A DNA stretch of 64,000 nt from Nitrosomonas sp. Is79A3. Its GTDB lineage: Bacteria > Pseudomonadota > Gammaproteobacteria > Burkholderiales > Nitrosomonadaceae. Shown piece after piece: positions 8,189 through 17,128 of this stretch. Made by a program: the position numbers and the translations under genes. Each line of letters begins with the position of its first letter. Positions within the stretch are counted from its first letter, which is position 1. The notes beneath the pieces are model-generated. The model saw nothing but the letters and a program-made list of their open reading frames with translations. It searched no databases and had not been told where the DNA came from. The DNA is taken from NCBI RefSeq assembly GCF_000219585.1, contig NC_015731.1, forward strand, positions 1,550,001-1,614,000, written 5' to 3'.

Positions 8189-8545
8189 ATGCCAAGCCCA
8201 TCATTTTTAGGCGGCAAGCTTCAAACCAAAAAAGGATCTGCTAACAGCGAGGTAATCAGCGCTGAAGATGTCGATAAGTATTACGTGAGCAAAGCATCGC
8301 CAAAGGTCGTTGAAGGCTCTAACGCGGCAATGGGAGTTGTAACGCTTGTTGCTGGCTCTAAAGTTGTTACAAATACTCGTGTAACAGCAAATAGCCGGAT
8401 TTTCTTGACATCCCAAGCAGACGGCGGCACGCCTGGATCACTGCGGGTTTCTGCCCGTACCGCAGGTACCAGCTTCACCATTACGTCAAGCAGCGGTTCT
8501 GATACCAGCGTTGTGGCCTACATGATTGTTGAACCAGACGCATAA
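8189..8545 (+). CDS. Minor structural protein with a phage beta-domain
   Basis: A 118-residue protein with a ribosome binding site (AGGAG). The C-terminal 65 residues match a domain I know from many phage fibre and decoration proteins: GVVTLVAGSKVVTNTRVTA, SRIFLTSQADGGTPG, then TAGTSFTITSSS and a final VVAYMIVEP. This domain forms small beta-sandwiches on virion surfaces. Confidence 0.75.
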   Translation: MPSPSFLGGKLQTKKGSANSEVISAEDVDKYYVSKASPKVVEGSNAAMGVVTLVAGSKVVTNTRVTANSRIFLTSQADGGTPGSLRVSARTAGTSFTITSSSGSDTSVVAYMIVEPDA

Positions 8546-8554
8546 GGCTGACAA

Positions 8555-8941
8555 ATGGCTACTATAGAAGCGCTCGTTGATAATTTTCTCATGAATGAGC
8601 GTCCTGATAGTATCGTGCTAGACCCCGCAACCGTGCTTGCCAAGGCGGTTGCGGCAACAGAATTCTATGCCGGATATGCGAATCTTGAGGCAAATGACGG
8701 TGTTGATCCGCCATTGCCTGCGATTGCTGCAAATACAGTCATCAGTTATTCAGAATGGGCTTTGATTAAGCCATTGTTCATGCTTATGACGGAGCTTGAA
8801 ACATCTACGCAGCTTGAAGCTTCGCGCGCCCTGGGAGTCGATGTTTTTGGCCGTTCATCCAGTGAAGTTCAGCAGGAAATTAACCAATATCAAATGGAAT
8901 TGCCTCAAAAGGCATTTCTGCAAACAATCATAACAGTGTGA
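8555..8941 (+). CDS. Phage protein of unknown function
   Basis: A 128-residue, mostly helical, acidic protein. It lies 9 bases after the minor structural protein and 10 bases before the hub-like gene, so it is part of the same operon. Size and location would fit a neck, completion or tail-assembly protein. No motif supports a specific name. Confidence 0.7.
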   Translation: MATIEALVDNFLMNERPDSIVLDPATVLAKAVAATEFYAGYANLEANDGVDPPLPAIAANTVISYSEWALIKPLFMLMTELETSTQLEASRALGVDVFGRSSSEVQQEINQYQMELPQKAFLQTIITV

Positions 8942-8951
8942 TAACTGCCCT

Positions 8952-9860
8952 GTGATTCTATACCTCAATAGCGGCGAACAGATACGTGGCGATTTAATAA
9001 AATCCGCCATAATCCGCTCAGATATGTCCCCAATTCCAGTCACGCTCGAAGCAGAAATACGCGCTGACGAAGATATGGCCAAGAAATTGAGTGAGGGGGA
9101 AGTCATAACGGCGGGCGGTAGTTCTGTATCGTCAGGCGATACGCTGCGCATTATCAAATCCACATTGATCGAGAACCGACTTGTGCAGGGAAATCGTGAA
9201 ATGGATGTGATTCAGATCACGGCCATGCTTGATGCCTGCCATGGCATAGCTTTTGTGCGCAGCCGGGCGATTATTAAAGAAAATGCTGTTTTGTCGGCAA
9301 TCTACCGCGCATCTGGCGCGACTATCAAAGCAGTTGATGCAGATTTTCCGGTGCCGCGCTTCTATTGCCCGGTAGGGGATACCCCAAGCTTTCATATTGC
9401 CAGGGCATTACAGGAAGAGGGCGGCATCGTTCGGTGGAAGGATGGCCGGTTAAAATTCTTTCGCCTGCCCGATCTGTTTAAGCAAGATCCGATCATGGAA
9501 TTGCCTGAGAACGCATCGGATTATATTAACAGCGGATTCCTTGAGCGGCATGAAATTCCTTGGTTTTACTCGCTAGATGATGCCGGTGGCTTTGTCTTGG
9601 GCGATCAAAGAAAGCCAAGGAGCGTGCGTTACGCGCCGTTCATGAATGCGCAGCGCCTGCGTAATATGTCACGCTGCCTGGTGCAGCGCAAGATATCGAA
9701 CATCAACTTATCAACCGGCATAGCAGCCGGTGATTTAATCAATTTTACCGGGCGCGATCCGCTTGTTGTTATTACCGCCGCACACGTATTCCAGAGCGGT
9801 ACCGATGGCAGCGGAAGTAACCAGTACACGCGGCTTTGGCTTGGCTCTTTAGAGGGATGA
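8952..9860 (+). CDS. Baseplate hub-like (gpD-type) protein
   Basis: A GTG-started, 302-residue protein. The domain layout (N-terminal beta domain, a central segment GIAFVRSRAIIKENAVLSAIY, then a C-terminal beta domain with AAGDLINFTG and a strand-rich end) and its place directly before the spike gene match late control gene D / gp27-type hub proteins, which anchor the spike. The name is inferred from layout and synteny. Confidence 0.65.
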   Translation: MILYLNSGEQIRGDLIKSAIIRSDMSPIPVTLEAEIRADEDMAKKLSEGEVITAGGSSVSSGDTLRIIKSTLIENRLVQGNREMDVIQITAMLDACHGIAFVRSRAIIKENAVLSAIYRASGATIKAVDADFPVPRFYCPVGDTPSFHIARALQEEGGIVRWKDGRLKFFRLPDLFKQDPIMELPENASDYINSGFLERHEIPWFYSLDDAGGFVLGDQRKPRSVRYAPFMNAQRLRNMSRCLVQRKISNINLSTGIAAGDLINFTGRDPLVVITAAHVFQSGTDGSGSNQYTRLWLGSLEG

Positions 9861-9864
9861 CAGG

Positions 9865-10371
9865 ATGAATGATTACGGGCAAATGATTGGCCGTTACCCG
9901 GCGATTGTTAAATCATATGACAAGAATAAACGAACATGCCGTGTCGAGATACCTGCTCTTACTAATGGTGGAGATGTATTCCCAGAAGCTGAGATTGATT
10001 ATCCGATAGGAGATAAATCAATATCAGGAGCGCACTCTACCGAAATAGAAATCAATCCTGGTGATACTGTTTGGGTTGAATTTATTGGTGCTGATGCTCG
10101 GTACCCGATCATTATTAGTTATCGAAATCCACGGGTTGGAAACTCAGTTGATTATCGTCGCTTTCACCACGCAAACATAGAAATGACAGCCGATGGGACA
10201 TTGAAGCTTAATGCAGCCACGCTTGAGATTAACGCTGCCACCGTGACTATTAATGGAACCAACACAACCATCAATGGCAGTTCACTGAAACATAACAGCA
10301 AAAATATCGGTGATACGCATACGCATGGGGGCGTTACGCCGGGATCAAGCAGTACAGATGTGCCAAGTTGA
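9865..10371 (+). CDS. Baseplate spike protein with HxH apex
   Basis: A 168-residue protein. Residues about 8-85 are an OB-fold (RYPAIVKSYDKNKRTCRVEIP, GDTVWVEFIGAD). Residues 108-140 are a repeating beta-prism (LKLNAATLEINAATVTING). The C-terminus has the metal-binding apex signature THTHGG. This is the gpV/gp45-type trimeric spike that pierces the outer membrane. The HxH histidines bind iron at the tip in characterised homologues. It follows the hub-like gene by 4 bases. Confidence 0.88.
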   Translation: MNDYGQMIGRYPAIVKSYDKNKRTCRVEIPALTNGGDVFPEAEIDYPIGDKSISGAHSTEIEINPGDTVWVEFIGADARYPIIISYRNPRVGNSVDYRRFHHANIEMTADGTLKLNAATLEINAATVTINGTNTTINGSSLKHNSKNIGDTHTHGGVTPGSSSTDVPS

Positions 10372-10452
10372 TATCGTAAAAGCATCGATTTTGGGTGTTT
10401 TTGCTGGTGTATTCTGGATATCACTTACTTGCATAAATATGAGTTAACAAAC

Positions 10453-10938
10453 ATGAAATCTTTACTATTCAGTTTCGCTGATCTTTCAGTCAAGGACAAG
10501 GCCGCAAAAGAAGCCATGAAATACTTCTCTCGCGCTGGTGCGAATGTCGTTCAGCAAGACGTATCGACAGCAGTTAAGCGTAATTCCGGGGTAAGTTACC
10601 GGGAAATGCTGCTGACTTTTGCAGACTCTCAGAAAGTTGTGCTGCGAATCAAACAGACCGGCGATATCTTCCAAGTTCTACTGAATAACAAATTACTACC
10701 AATTAGAAACCAGGATGATCACGTTGCCGCAATCGCTGAGATTGTGAAGGCGATGGACTCCGGGCGTTCAAAGTTCCAGAAACTACTTGCTGCAGCAAAG
10801 GTTCGGCCACCCGCAGGAATACGCACGGCGGCACCCAAGATGGAGCAAGTATTGATTGGGAAAAGGGATGCTTTGAAAGCGGCGATTGCCGAAGTCAGAG
10901 CGGAAATAGCAACATACACAGGAGCGTTAACAGCATGA
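10453..10938 (+). CDS. DarA-N-like anti-restriction domain protein
   Basis: Start set at ATG 10453, because the upstream in-frame TTG (10429) lacks support. The product has 161 residues: SFADLSVKDKAAKEAMKYFS, then VSYREMLLTFADSQKVVLRI and DIFQVLLNNKLLPI, followed by a helical C-terminus. This resembles the N-terminal domain of phage P1 DarA (defence against restriction A), a virion-packaged protein that protects injected DNA. The neighbouring methyltransferase-helicase supports the link. It overlaps the nuclease gene by 4 bases. Confidence 0.65.
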   Translation: MKSLLFSFADLSVKDKAAKEAMKYFSRAGANVVQQDVSTAVKRNSGVSYREMLLTFADSQKVVLRIKQTGDIFQVLLNNKLLPIRNQDDHVAAIAEIVKAMDSGRSKFQKLLAAAKVRPPAGIRTAAPKMEQVLIGKRDALKAAIAEVRAEIATYTGALTA

Positions 10939-11405
10939 AGAATTTTTTTAGTGGGTCTCTTTTATTGGTTTTTTGTATGATGACATTACTATCCGCTTGC
11001 GATTCGGTATATGCCGATACTGTGATCAAGCCGGATTCGGTGATTAAGGTTCACGATGGTGATACGTTCACCGTCAATATTGCTGGTTGCCCAGATGTTT
11101 TGTGCAAGAGCATGCCGGTACGAATAAGCGGAATCGATGCTCCGGAAATGAAGGGGAAATGCCCTCAAGAAATTGCCGGGGCGATTGCTGCTAAAAATTA
11201 TCTTGCTGGCCAGGTAATGAATGCCCAGGATGTTGCGTTACACGATCCAACCAGAGATAAGTATTTCCGGATAAGCGCTCATGTTATGGTGAATGGCGTT
11301 AATGTCGGTGATGAAATGATCAAGCAAGGATTGGCGCGAACGTACAGCGGGGGCAAGCGAGCCGGGTGGTGTGGCAGTACCGTAGTACAAACAAACTCAG
11401 TCTGA
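10935..11405 (+). CDS. Exported thermonuclease-like (SNase) lipoprotein
   Basis: A 156-residue protein with a signal peptide ending in the lipobox-like LLSAC, so it is probably exported and lipid-anchored. The staphylococcal nuclease fold is clear: HDGDTFTVNI, VRISGIDAPEMKG (catalytic Arg and Glu region), RDKYFRISAHVMVNG and GLARTYSGG. It is the last gene before a strong terminator. A cell-envelope nuclease encoded by a prophage could attack incoming phage or environmental DNA; that role is inferred. Confidence 0.88.
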   Translation: MKNFFSGSLLLVFCMMTLLSACDSVYADTVIKPDSVIKVHDGDTFTVNIAGCPDVLCKSMPVRISGIDAPEMKGKCPQEIAGAIAAKNYLAGQVMNAQDVALHDPTRDKYFRISAHVMVNGVNVGDEMIKQGLARTYSGGKRAGWCGSTVVQTNSV

Positions 11406-11438
11406 ATATCTGGTTAACACAGCCAGAAAGAAATAGAC

Positions 11439-11468
11439 AAGCCCGGTTATGCCGGGCTTTGTTTTTTT
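11439..11468 (+). terminator. Rho-independent terminator
   Basis: An 8-bp perfect stem AAGCCCGG/CCGGGCTT with a 5-base loop is followed by TTTGTTTTTTT. It separates the nuclease operon from the next block, which begins with motif copy B only 13 bases downstream. Confidence 0.93.
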
Positions 11469-11480
11469 ACCATCGCTTCA

Positions 11481-11497
11481 CGGAAAACCCACCAAAT
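11481..11497 (+). promoter_or_regulatory. Recurring prophage motif, copy B
   Basis: CGGAAAACCCACCAAAT sits immediately after a terminator and 39 bases before the start of the next operon, where a promoter is expected. CTGTGAGC follows exactly 23 bases from the motif start, the same spacing as CTGTAGC in copy C. No good sigma-70 boxes are visible. Confidence 0.55.
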
Positions 11498-11519
11498 ACA
11501 GTGCTGTGAGCGGCTTAAC

Positions 11520-13385
11520 ATGCTGCTTATGACACACTCAACTGATACCACATTTCTAAACATCGAAAACGCTGCCCATGGTGGCGCTTTTGGTAAGAAT
11601 CCTATTCCCGAACCCACGGAAGCGCAGTGCAAGGCCGGTAACTACAAAATGGGAAGAGTCTCTTTCCAGGGTCTCTCGATAGCCATAGAGCAGCCGCGCG
11701 GCACCTATCGAAACGGTATTGATTCAAAGACCGGCAAGCGCTGGACTTCTCGCATGGCAGCGCATTATGGCTATATCAGCGGCACCAAGGGCGCAGATGG
11801 TGACGGTATTGATTGTTTTGTGGGGCCGTATCCGCAGTCTGAGATTGCATACGCTATCAATCAGTATATCGATGGCCGCTTCGATGAACACAAAATCATG
11901 CTGGCTTTCCCGGATGAAGAAACAGCGAGAAATGCTTATCTGCATAGCTATGAGCGCGGCTGGAAGGGTCTTAAAAGCATAATTCCACTATCGATTAATC
12001 AACTCAAATGGTGGCTCAAGCACGGCAATAAGAGCCAGCCTATCAAATTAGAAAATTTACCACCGGAAGGATTAGAAGCCATGACAAGAAAAGTGCATTG
12101 GGATGAAAACGCGCAGCCATATAACGCCACTATCGATCAGGTTCTGTATGAGATACGGCAATCAGATTCGGGCGAAAACCTGCTATTGGATGCTGTTAGC
12201 ATCGCTGAAATTATTGCTGATTCTGACGGTGTTCTGGCGCTTGATGCGCTGGTTACGCCTTACATCAAACTGCAACGCAAAATGGAAGTATTGCAGGGCG
12301 TTATGGAGCGTATGGGCACGGGAATTAAACCTGTAGCTATGCAAATAACCGAGCCATTCAAGCAATTTGGCGTGGCGAATGTGGCTGTGGTTTATGAGCT
12401 ATCAGACGGGCAAACCGTATCGATCTATTTTCACAACCCTGATGCAACACCAGCAAAGCTGTCACCGAATGATGATGTTATTTCTTACAAATGGCTGTTA
12501 AACAAGAAAGATATCACGATTGTTGTGGCACCTGAGCGCGGCCAGGATCTGAATATCCGTGAAGTGGCGCGCCGCATCCTGAAACTGGCTGAAAAGAACA
12601 GCCCGGCTTTTGCTCGTGCAAATGCAAAGCGTGTGGATCGTATGCAGAACATTCAATCGTTGAAGGATGAAATTGTAGTTTTGGAGGGCGAATTGAAAAG
12701 CGCGCAGAATGAATTGGAAATTGCCAAGGTTGCTGCTGAAGATCGAAAACCAGAGGATACAAAACCGCCAATCCTTCCAGAAACCGATTTCAACGTGGAC
12801 ATAGCATCGTTGATCGAAGCGTTGCCGGGGCTTGATGGCTATGGCATAACCAGTCTGATTATTCGCACAAATGGCGAAATAAATGCAGTTAGCGGCCATG
12901 ACATCAAGGCATCTGGCGTAACTGATGCAGATATTCTAGCTGCTTATGGTAAGGGATTGTTGCGTGAGGCTGCGGCGGATCAATCAACGGGTGGCACAGA
13001 TAACCAAACTGTAGCTGAAGAATCGCAAAACCCATCACCCCAAGAAGATGATCTGACAAAGACCGCAGAACAACCTGATGCAGGGACTGATACGGACGTT
13101 CCAACTACGTCGAATTCGACAGAATTAAACCCTGTCGCTTCGGAAATCGAAGTCCCACCAGCTTCTGAAATAGAAGCCGAATCCGAAGATATGAAGGCGG
13201 CCAGAGAATTCCTTAAATCGGTCGTGGATGGTGACAAAGACACGGATGATCTAATAGCCTTGTTGGATAAGATCGAAGCATCTGCCAATGCGATTATTGA
13301 AGCCGGTAAGGGTGAAGAATTTGATGCTCTTATAGGTTCCGCCGCTGAAAAATGGGCGGAACTTGACAAGCAAGCGAACGGGTAG
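11520..13385 (+). CDS. Polyvalent protein with pyrophosphatase-like and DdrB-like regions
   Basis: A 621-residue protein. Residues about 40-165 match the inorganic-pyrophosphatase-like domain of phage polyvalent proteins (MGRVSFQGLSIAIEQPRGT, HYGYISGTKGADGDGIDCFV, RFDEHKIMLAF). Residues about 275-370 resemble the DdrB-type region (ANVAVVYELSDGQTVSIYFH, ISYKWLLNKKDITIVVAPER). A coiled coil (residues about 375-405) and a low-complexity acidic, Glu/Thr/Ser-rich C-terminus follow. Proteins of this class are thought to enter the cell with phage DNA. It opens a tight four-gene operon. Confidence 0.75.
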   Translation: MLLMTHSTDTTFLNIENAAHGGAFGKNPIPEPTEAQCKAGNYKMGRVSFQGLSIAIEQPRGTYRNGIDSKTGKRWTSRMAAHYGYISGTKGADGDGIDCFVGPYPQSEIAYAINQYIDGRFDEHKIMLAFPDEETARNAYLHSYERGWKGLKSIIPLSINQLKWWLKHGNKSQPIKLENLPPEGLEAMTRKVHWDENAQPYNATIDQVLYEIRQSDSGENLLLDAVSIAEIIADSDGVLALDALVTPYIKLQRKMEVLQGVMERMGTGIKPVAMQITEPFKQFGVANVAVVYELSDGQTVSIYFHNPDATPAKLSPNDDVISYKWLLNKKDITIVVAPERGQDLNIREVARRILKLAEKNSPAFARANAKRVDRMQNIQSLKDEIVVLEGELKSAQNELEIAKVAAEDRKPEDTKPPILPETDFNVDIASLIEALPGLDGYGITSLIIRTNGEINAVSGHDIKASGVTDADILAAYGKGLLREAAADQSTGGTDNQTVAEESQNPSPQEDDLTKTAEQPDAGTDTDVPTTSNSTELNPVASEIEVPPASEIEAESEDMKAAREFLKSVVDGDKDTDDLIALLDKIEASANAIIEAGKGEEFDALIGSAAEKWAELDKQANG

Positions 13386-13391
13386 CCCGCC

Positions 13392-13763
13392 ATGCGTACC
13401 TTATCCAAGATTCTGCGGGCTGATGATCAAAATAGCCAGCTTTCTTTTATGTGCCCTGGGTGCAAACAAGTTCATATCATTAAGCATGGTGATGGTTCCG
13501 GTCCAAGATGGGCATGGAACGGTGATGTTGAAAAGCCAACATTCGCGCCGTCAATTCTAGTACGGGGCAAAACACTTACAGATAAGGGTAATCGTGATAT
13601 TGAAGATTGGCGCGAAGCTGGTTGCCCAAAGGGAGATCAACCGTTCGAGTCGGTAGCAAGAGTCTGCCATTCATTCGTTACCCACGGACAGATTCAATTC
13701 CTGGCTGATTCAACCCATGAGTTGGCCGGTCAAACTGTCGATTTACCGGAGTTCACAGAATGA
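13392..13763 (+). CDS. DUF6527-type zinc-binding protein
   Basis: A 123-residue protein. A CPGC knuckle (about residue 21), the PTFAPSILVRG strand, a second Cys (GCPKG), CHSFVTHGQIQFLADSTH and a closing LAGQTVDLPEF form the pattern of DUF6527, a small family frequent in phages and of unknown function. It lies 6 bases after the pyrophosphatase-like gene and overlaps the next ORF by 4 bases, so all are co-translated. Confidence 0.75.
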   Translation: MRTLSKILRADDQNSQLSFMCPGCKQVHIIKHGDGSGPRWAWNGDVEKPTFAPSILVRGKTLTDKGNRDIEDWREAGCPKGDQPFESVARVCHSFVTHGQIQFLADSTHELAGQTVDLPEFTE

Positions 13764-15643
13764 TTGCCGGTGCAGAAAAACTCAAACTGATACGCGAGCT
13801 TGGGGTTATCCGCAAAAACCTGCCAGATGTTGCCGGGGTAAATAAACTTACTCTGGTCAAGCGCGTGCGCGAGATACGGAAATTGCTGTCAGTATCAAAC
13901 ATTGAGCCTGCTGTTAGCCTGCTAATAGATCCATCTAAACCTATTGAATCAATCGATTCGCTGACCAATTACCTGCGTAATGGCCTTTCTGCGATTCATG
14001 AAGCATTGCGTGGCGCTGAAGCCGATACCTTGATAAAAATATACAACTTACTGCCAAAAGATCGAAGTGACGAACATGCAGATGTCAGAAATGATCTTTT
14101 GGCGGCTGTTACAGAAGTTGTAGGTAGCGATAAAGATAAATGGGCGTTTGCATCATTCGATCACTTCAAATCATCTGGTAATGTGTTTGATGTTGATTCT
14201 CAGGCGATTATTTCGGTTTTAGAGTCAGTGGATGCGCTCACCAAAACCGCGCCAGAAGATACGCCGGAAATTGCTGCGCAAAGAAAAGCGGCTGATGAGG
14301 AATACGACAGACTGCAAGATGCTTTAGCAAAGTTGCTAGGAATAAATGCAGCCAATGGATACAGCAAGGAAGAGATAGACAAGGCTGCTGACGAGTATGA
14401 AGCAACCAGGGCAAAGAAAAACGAAGTGTGGGGGCAGATTAGAGGTTTAAGTGAAAAGAAATACGATGATCATAAAAAGCGCATTGCCGAATTAAAGGAC
14501 AGTATTGCCCCTGTCGGTCAAAAGATCATAGATACCCTGCTGAATAGCTCAAAAGTGACTCAGGAGCAGGCGGATTCATGGGCGAGTAGTCAAATAATCG
14601 AAAAATCGGCTATTACCCGGCTAAAGAAAATGGGATATCCAGAAGCTGATATACGCCGCGATATGTCTGAATTCTACCGCATCACTGGGGGCAAACTCAG
14701 GCAAGTTAGATTAGAGACCAATGGAAGCAAGCGCGCCAATGCGAGCGGCATAGGTCATTTCGAGGATAGCGTTATCCGTCCAGGAAGCGAATTCAATAAA
14801 AAAATATTGTGGCATGAAATGGCTCATCATCTTGAGGCTGATTCAGCGGCTAAAGCGGCATCCAATGGATATCTGCTGAAAAGAAGAAAGAGCGAGAAAG
14901 TGTATTCCCTTAAATCGTTGACTCGCAACCCAGGCTATAAAAGCAACGAGGGCGCATATGATGATAATTTTATCGATCATTACATCGGCAAGGTGTATCC
15001 AGATAAAACTACTGAAGTATGGTCTATGGGAATCCAATATCTTGCAACCCCACAGGATGCCGCGATGATGGCTGCCAAAGATCCGGAAATGGCGGCATTG
15101 ATGGCTGGATATCTTCAGGCCGATCTAACCCCTGCCATGAAAGCGCTTCAAACTATTCAGGATAGCGCTAAGGATAAAGCCCAAGAAAAACGTGATCAAT
15201 TCAAAAGCGAATATGAGCAGGCATTGGATAAGTTGTCAGCAGGTATTGAGATTGTTGATGACGGCTGGTTTGATGCGCTAGATCCTGTTGACCAAGGAAA
15301 TTTACTTAGCAGCTGGGGGATGAGAGACCCAAATGCAAAATTCATTGGATCTTGGGAAAATTATCGAGTGTTCGCCGGGAAGTTTCGAGGCAAAACAAAG
15401 CGGGTTAGTAAGGGATATGCGGTTGTTTATACCAGACAGTCCGGCACATTCCTAATTCCTGGCAGTACATCAAGAGAAATTCCTTCCGCTTTTTCTGTGC
15501 ATGGTGATATGCGGGAAGTGAGAGCTTTTATCAAGCTAGCACAAATGTTCGGTGATGATCCTCGCTTCGTTCGCTGGAATGTCTATGGTGATGAAGGCAG
15601 GATAATTCGGGAAGCAAATAAATTATCGGGTGAACAATCATGA
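13760..15643 (+). CDS. Polyvalent protein with zincin-type metallopeptidase domain
   Basis: A 627-residue protein. Residues about 4-48 are a charged helical hairpin (KLKLIRELGVIRKNLP, then LVKRVREIRKLL) also present in the next protein. Residues about 70-165 contain LSAIHEALRGAEADTLIKIY. A gluzincin-like domain follows, with the zinc motif HEMAHHLE near residue 352 and a downstream Glu in the TEVWSMGIQYL helix near residue 418. Such domains occur in phage polyvalent proteins and may cut host factors on entry. ATGA overlaps at both ends show tight coupling. Confidence 0.75.
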   Translation: MIAGAEKLKLIRELGVIRKNLPDVAGVNKLTLVKRVREIRKLLSVSNIEPAVSLLIDPSKPIESIDSLTNYLRNGLSAIHEALRGAEADTLIKIYNLLPKDRSDEHADVRNDLLAAVTEVVGSDKDKWAFASFDHFKSSGNVFDVDSQAIISVLESVDALTKTAPEDTPEIAAQRKAADEEYDRLQDALAKLLGINAANGYSKEEIDKAADEYEATRAKKNEVWGQIRGLSEKKYDDHKKRIAELKDSIAPVGQKIIDTLLNSSKVTQEQADSWASSQIIEKSAITRLKKMGYPEADIRRDMSEFYRITGGKLRQVRLETNGSKRANASGIGHFEDSVIRPGSEFNKKILWHEMAHHLEADSAAKAASNGYLLKRRKSEKVYSLKSLTRNPGYKSNEGAYDDNFIDHYIGKVYPDKTTEVWSMGIQYLATPQDAAMMAAKDPEMAALMAGYLQADLTPAMKALQTIQDSAKDKAQEKRDQFKSEYEQALDKLSAGIEIVDDGWFDALDPVDQGNLLSSWGMRDPNAKFIGSWENYRVFAGKFRGKTKRVSKGYAVVYTRQSGTFLIPGSTSREIPSAFSVHGDMREVRAFIKLAQMFGDDPRFVRWNVYGDEGRIIREANKLSGEQS

Positions 15644-17097
15644 TGAATAGCGTTTATAAAGTTTTTACGCCTGCCGGTCAATTCGATGCGATCTTCGCTG
15701 AAGATGAGGATATTCCACTCGAATACAGTGGTGATGAACCGGCTATTAGTTTTTTTAAAGACTGGTTATTCATCAATCAGGTAAGCGGCGAACACGGCCA
15801 CTTGCTGGATAGCGAAAACCTTACACCCAGAGATCTATACGGATTCTGCCAGCCACGCGGTGGCGTAATTGAAGTGATGCCGCCATTCGAGGATCTACTG
15901 GCATACATCCAGGAAGATGCCGCGAACCAAGCTGAAGATAACTTTGAACAACTACAGGAAGAAAATACTATGCATACCCTCATTACCAATGATTCTGCAA
16001 TCCTTGACGATGTGGTGAAAATTATTGGTGATGCAACACTAGATGGCATATCCGGTATTGAAAAAATAAAGCTGATTAAGGAGGCCGGAAGCATCCGCGC
16101 AAATCTGCAAACCGTTCAATCCGGAATCGAGAAGCATAAGATGGTTAAACGTATCAAGGAAATTCGTGATGCTTTGGGTGTTGGTGATGGATTAGGCAAA
16201 GACGGACTTGACGCTGATGGAATGTGGCCAATGACCAGAGCGGAGTATGACAAGATTCACAGCGACTACAAGGGAGCCTTCCCGGATGGCACGCCTACAG
16301 CGCTCAAACTGATTAACGGCGGAACTTCTATTGTGCCCGTGCGAATCACTGATGAGCAGCCGAAAGCTCAAGAGCCAGAGGTAAAGCCGCAAGTCACCAT
16401 AGAAGATGTTAACAAAGTCATGCCGCTGTTAAAACAGTTCATCGGCAAGGCTCAGTTATCTGCAATCGGAATGGGTATTCGTGGCGAGGAAGGTCAATTT
16501 TTCAAGGATAAGTTGATCGAGATTGCCAACGTAATCCAAACCATGCCAAAAACATACGGTCAGGATGGTATGGGCGATAAGGCGATTGCCTATCTGCACT
16601 ATTTCAAAGGCGCAGGCGACTGGCATATTACCGAAAAGGATATGGAAGATGAGCAATTGCAGGCGTTCGGGCTTGCAAATATTGGTTACGGCGGCGAACT
16701 TGGTTATATCAGCATTCAGGAATTGATTGATGCCGGTGTTGAGCTTGATTTGTATTGGACTCCCAAAACTATTGGGGAGATTAAGGGTGGAAGTAGTGAG
16801 GATGAAAACCAGGGCACTGAAACTGGTGGTGATGAAACCGGTGGTGAATCAACAGAAATCCCGCAATCCACCGAAGAGCCTCAGACTATAACGCCAGCTG
16901 ATACCATAAAAGCCGGATTCGTGGCCGAACTTGAAGCCCTAAAATCCGAAACCGATATCAACCGATTCAACGAACGACTTGATGAAATTGCGGCGAGGAT
17001 CGAGCAAGCCGGTTTGATGGAATCGCTTGATAAAGAATTGAATGATGCGGCGGATGTGCTAACGCGCCTGCTATACGAGGCTGAGAAAGGCGTTTAA
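15640..17097 (+). CDS. Polyvalent protein with DUF2958-like domain
   Basis: A 485-residue protein. The N-terminal module (about 1-95, YKVFTPAGQFDAIFAEDED ... GFCQPRGG) is unassigned. The charged helical hairpin (EKIKLIKEAGSIRANLQ ... MVKRIKEIRDALG, about 147-185) is shared with the zincin protein. A DUF2958-like domain spans about 265-375 (FGLANIGYGGELGYISIQEL is the clearest part). The C-terminus is acidic and low-complexity. DUF2958 is common on plasmids and phages, with no known activity. This is the last gene of the operon; the next genes run antisense. Confidence 0.72.
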   Translation: MMNSVYKVFTPAGQFDAIFAEDEDIPLEYSGDEPAISFFKDWLFINQVSGEHGHLLDSENLTPRDLYGFCQPRGGVIEVMPPFEDLLAYIQEDAANQAEDNFEQLQEENTMHTLITNDSAILDDVVKIIGDATLDGISGIEKIKLIKEAGSIRANLQTVQSGIEKHKMVKRIKEIRDALGVGDGLGKDGLDADGMWPMTRAEYDKIHSDYKGAFPDGTPTALKLINGGTSIVPVRITDEQPKAQEPEVKPQVTIEDVNKVMPLLKQFIGKAQLSAIGMGIRGEEGQFFKDKLIEIANVIQTMPKTYGQDGMGDKAIAYLHYFKGAGDWHITEKDMEDEQLQAFGLANIGYGGELGYISIQELIDAGVELDLYWTPKTIGEIKGGSSEDENQGTETGGDETGGESTEIPQSTEEPQTITPADTIKAGFVAELEALKSETDINRFNERLDEIAARIEQAGLMESLDKELNDAADVLTRLLYEAEKGV

Positions 17098-17128
17098 ATT
17101 GTGACTGGCATAGACATCACACAAAATC

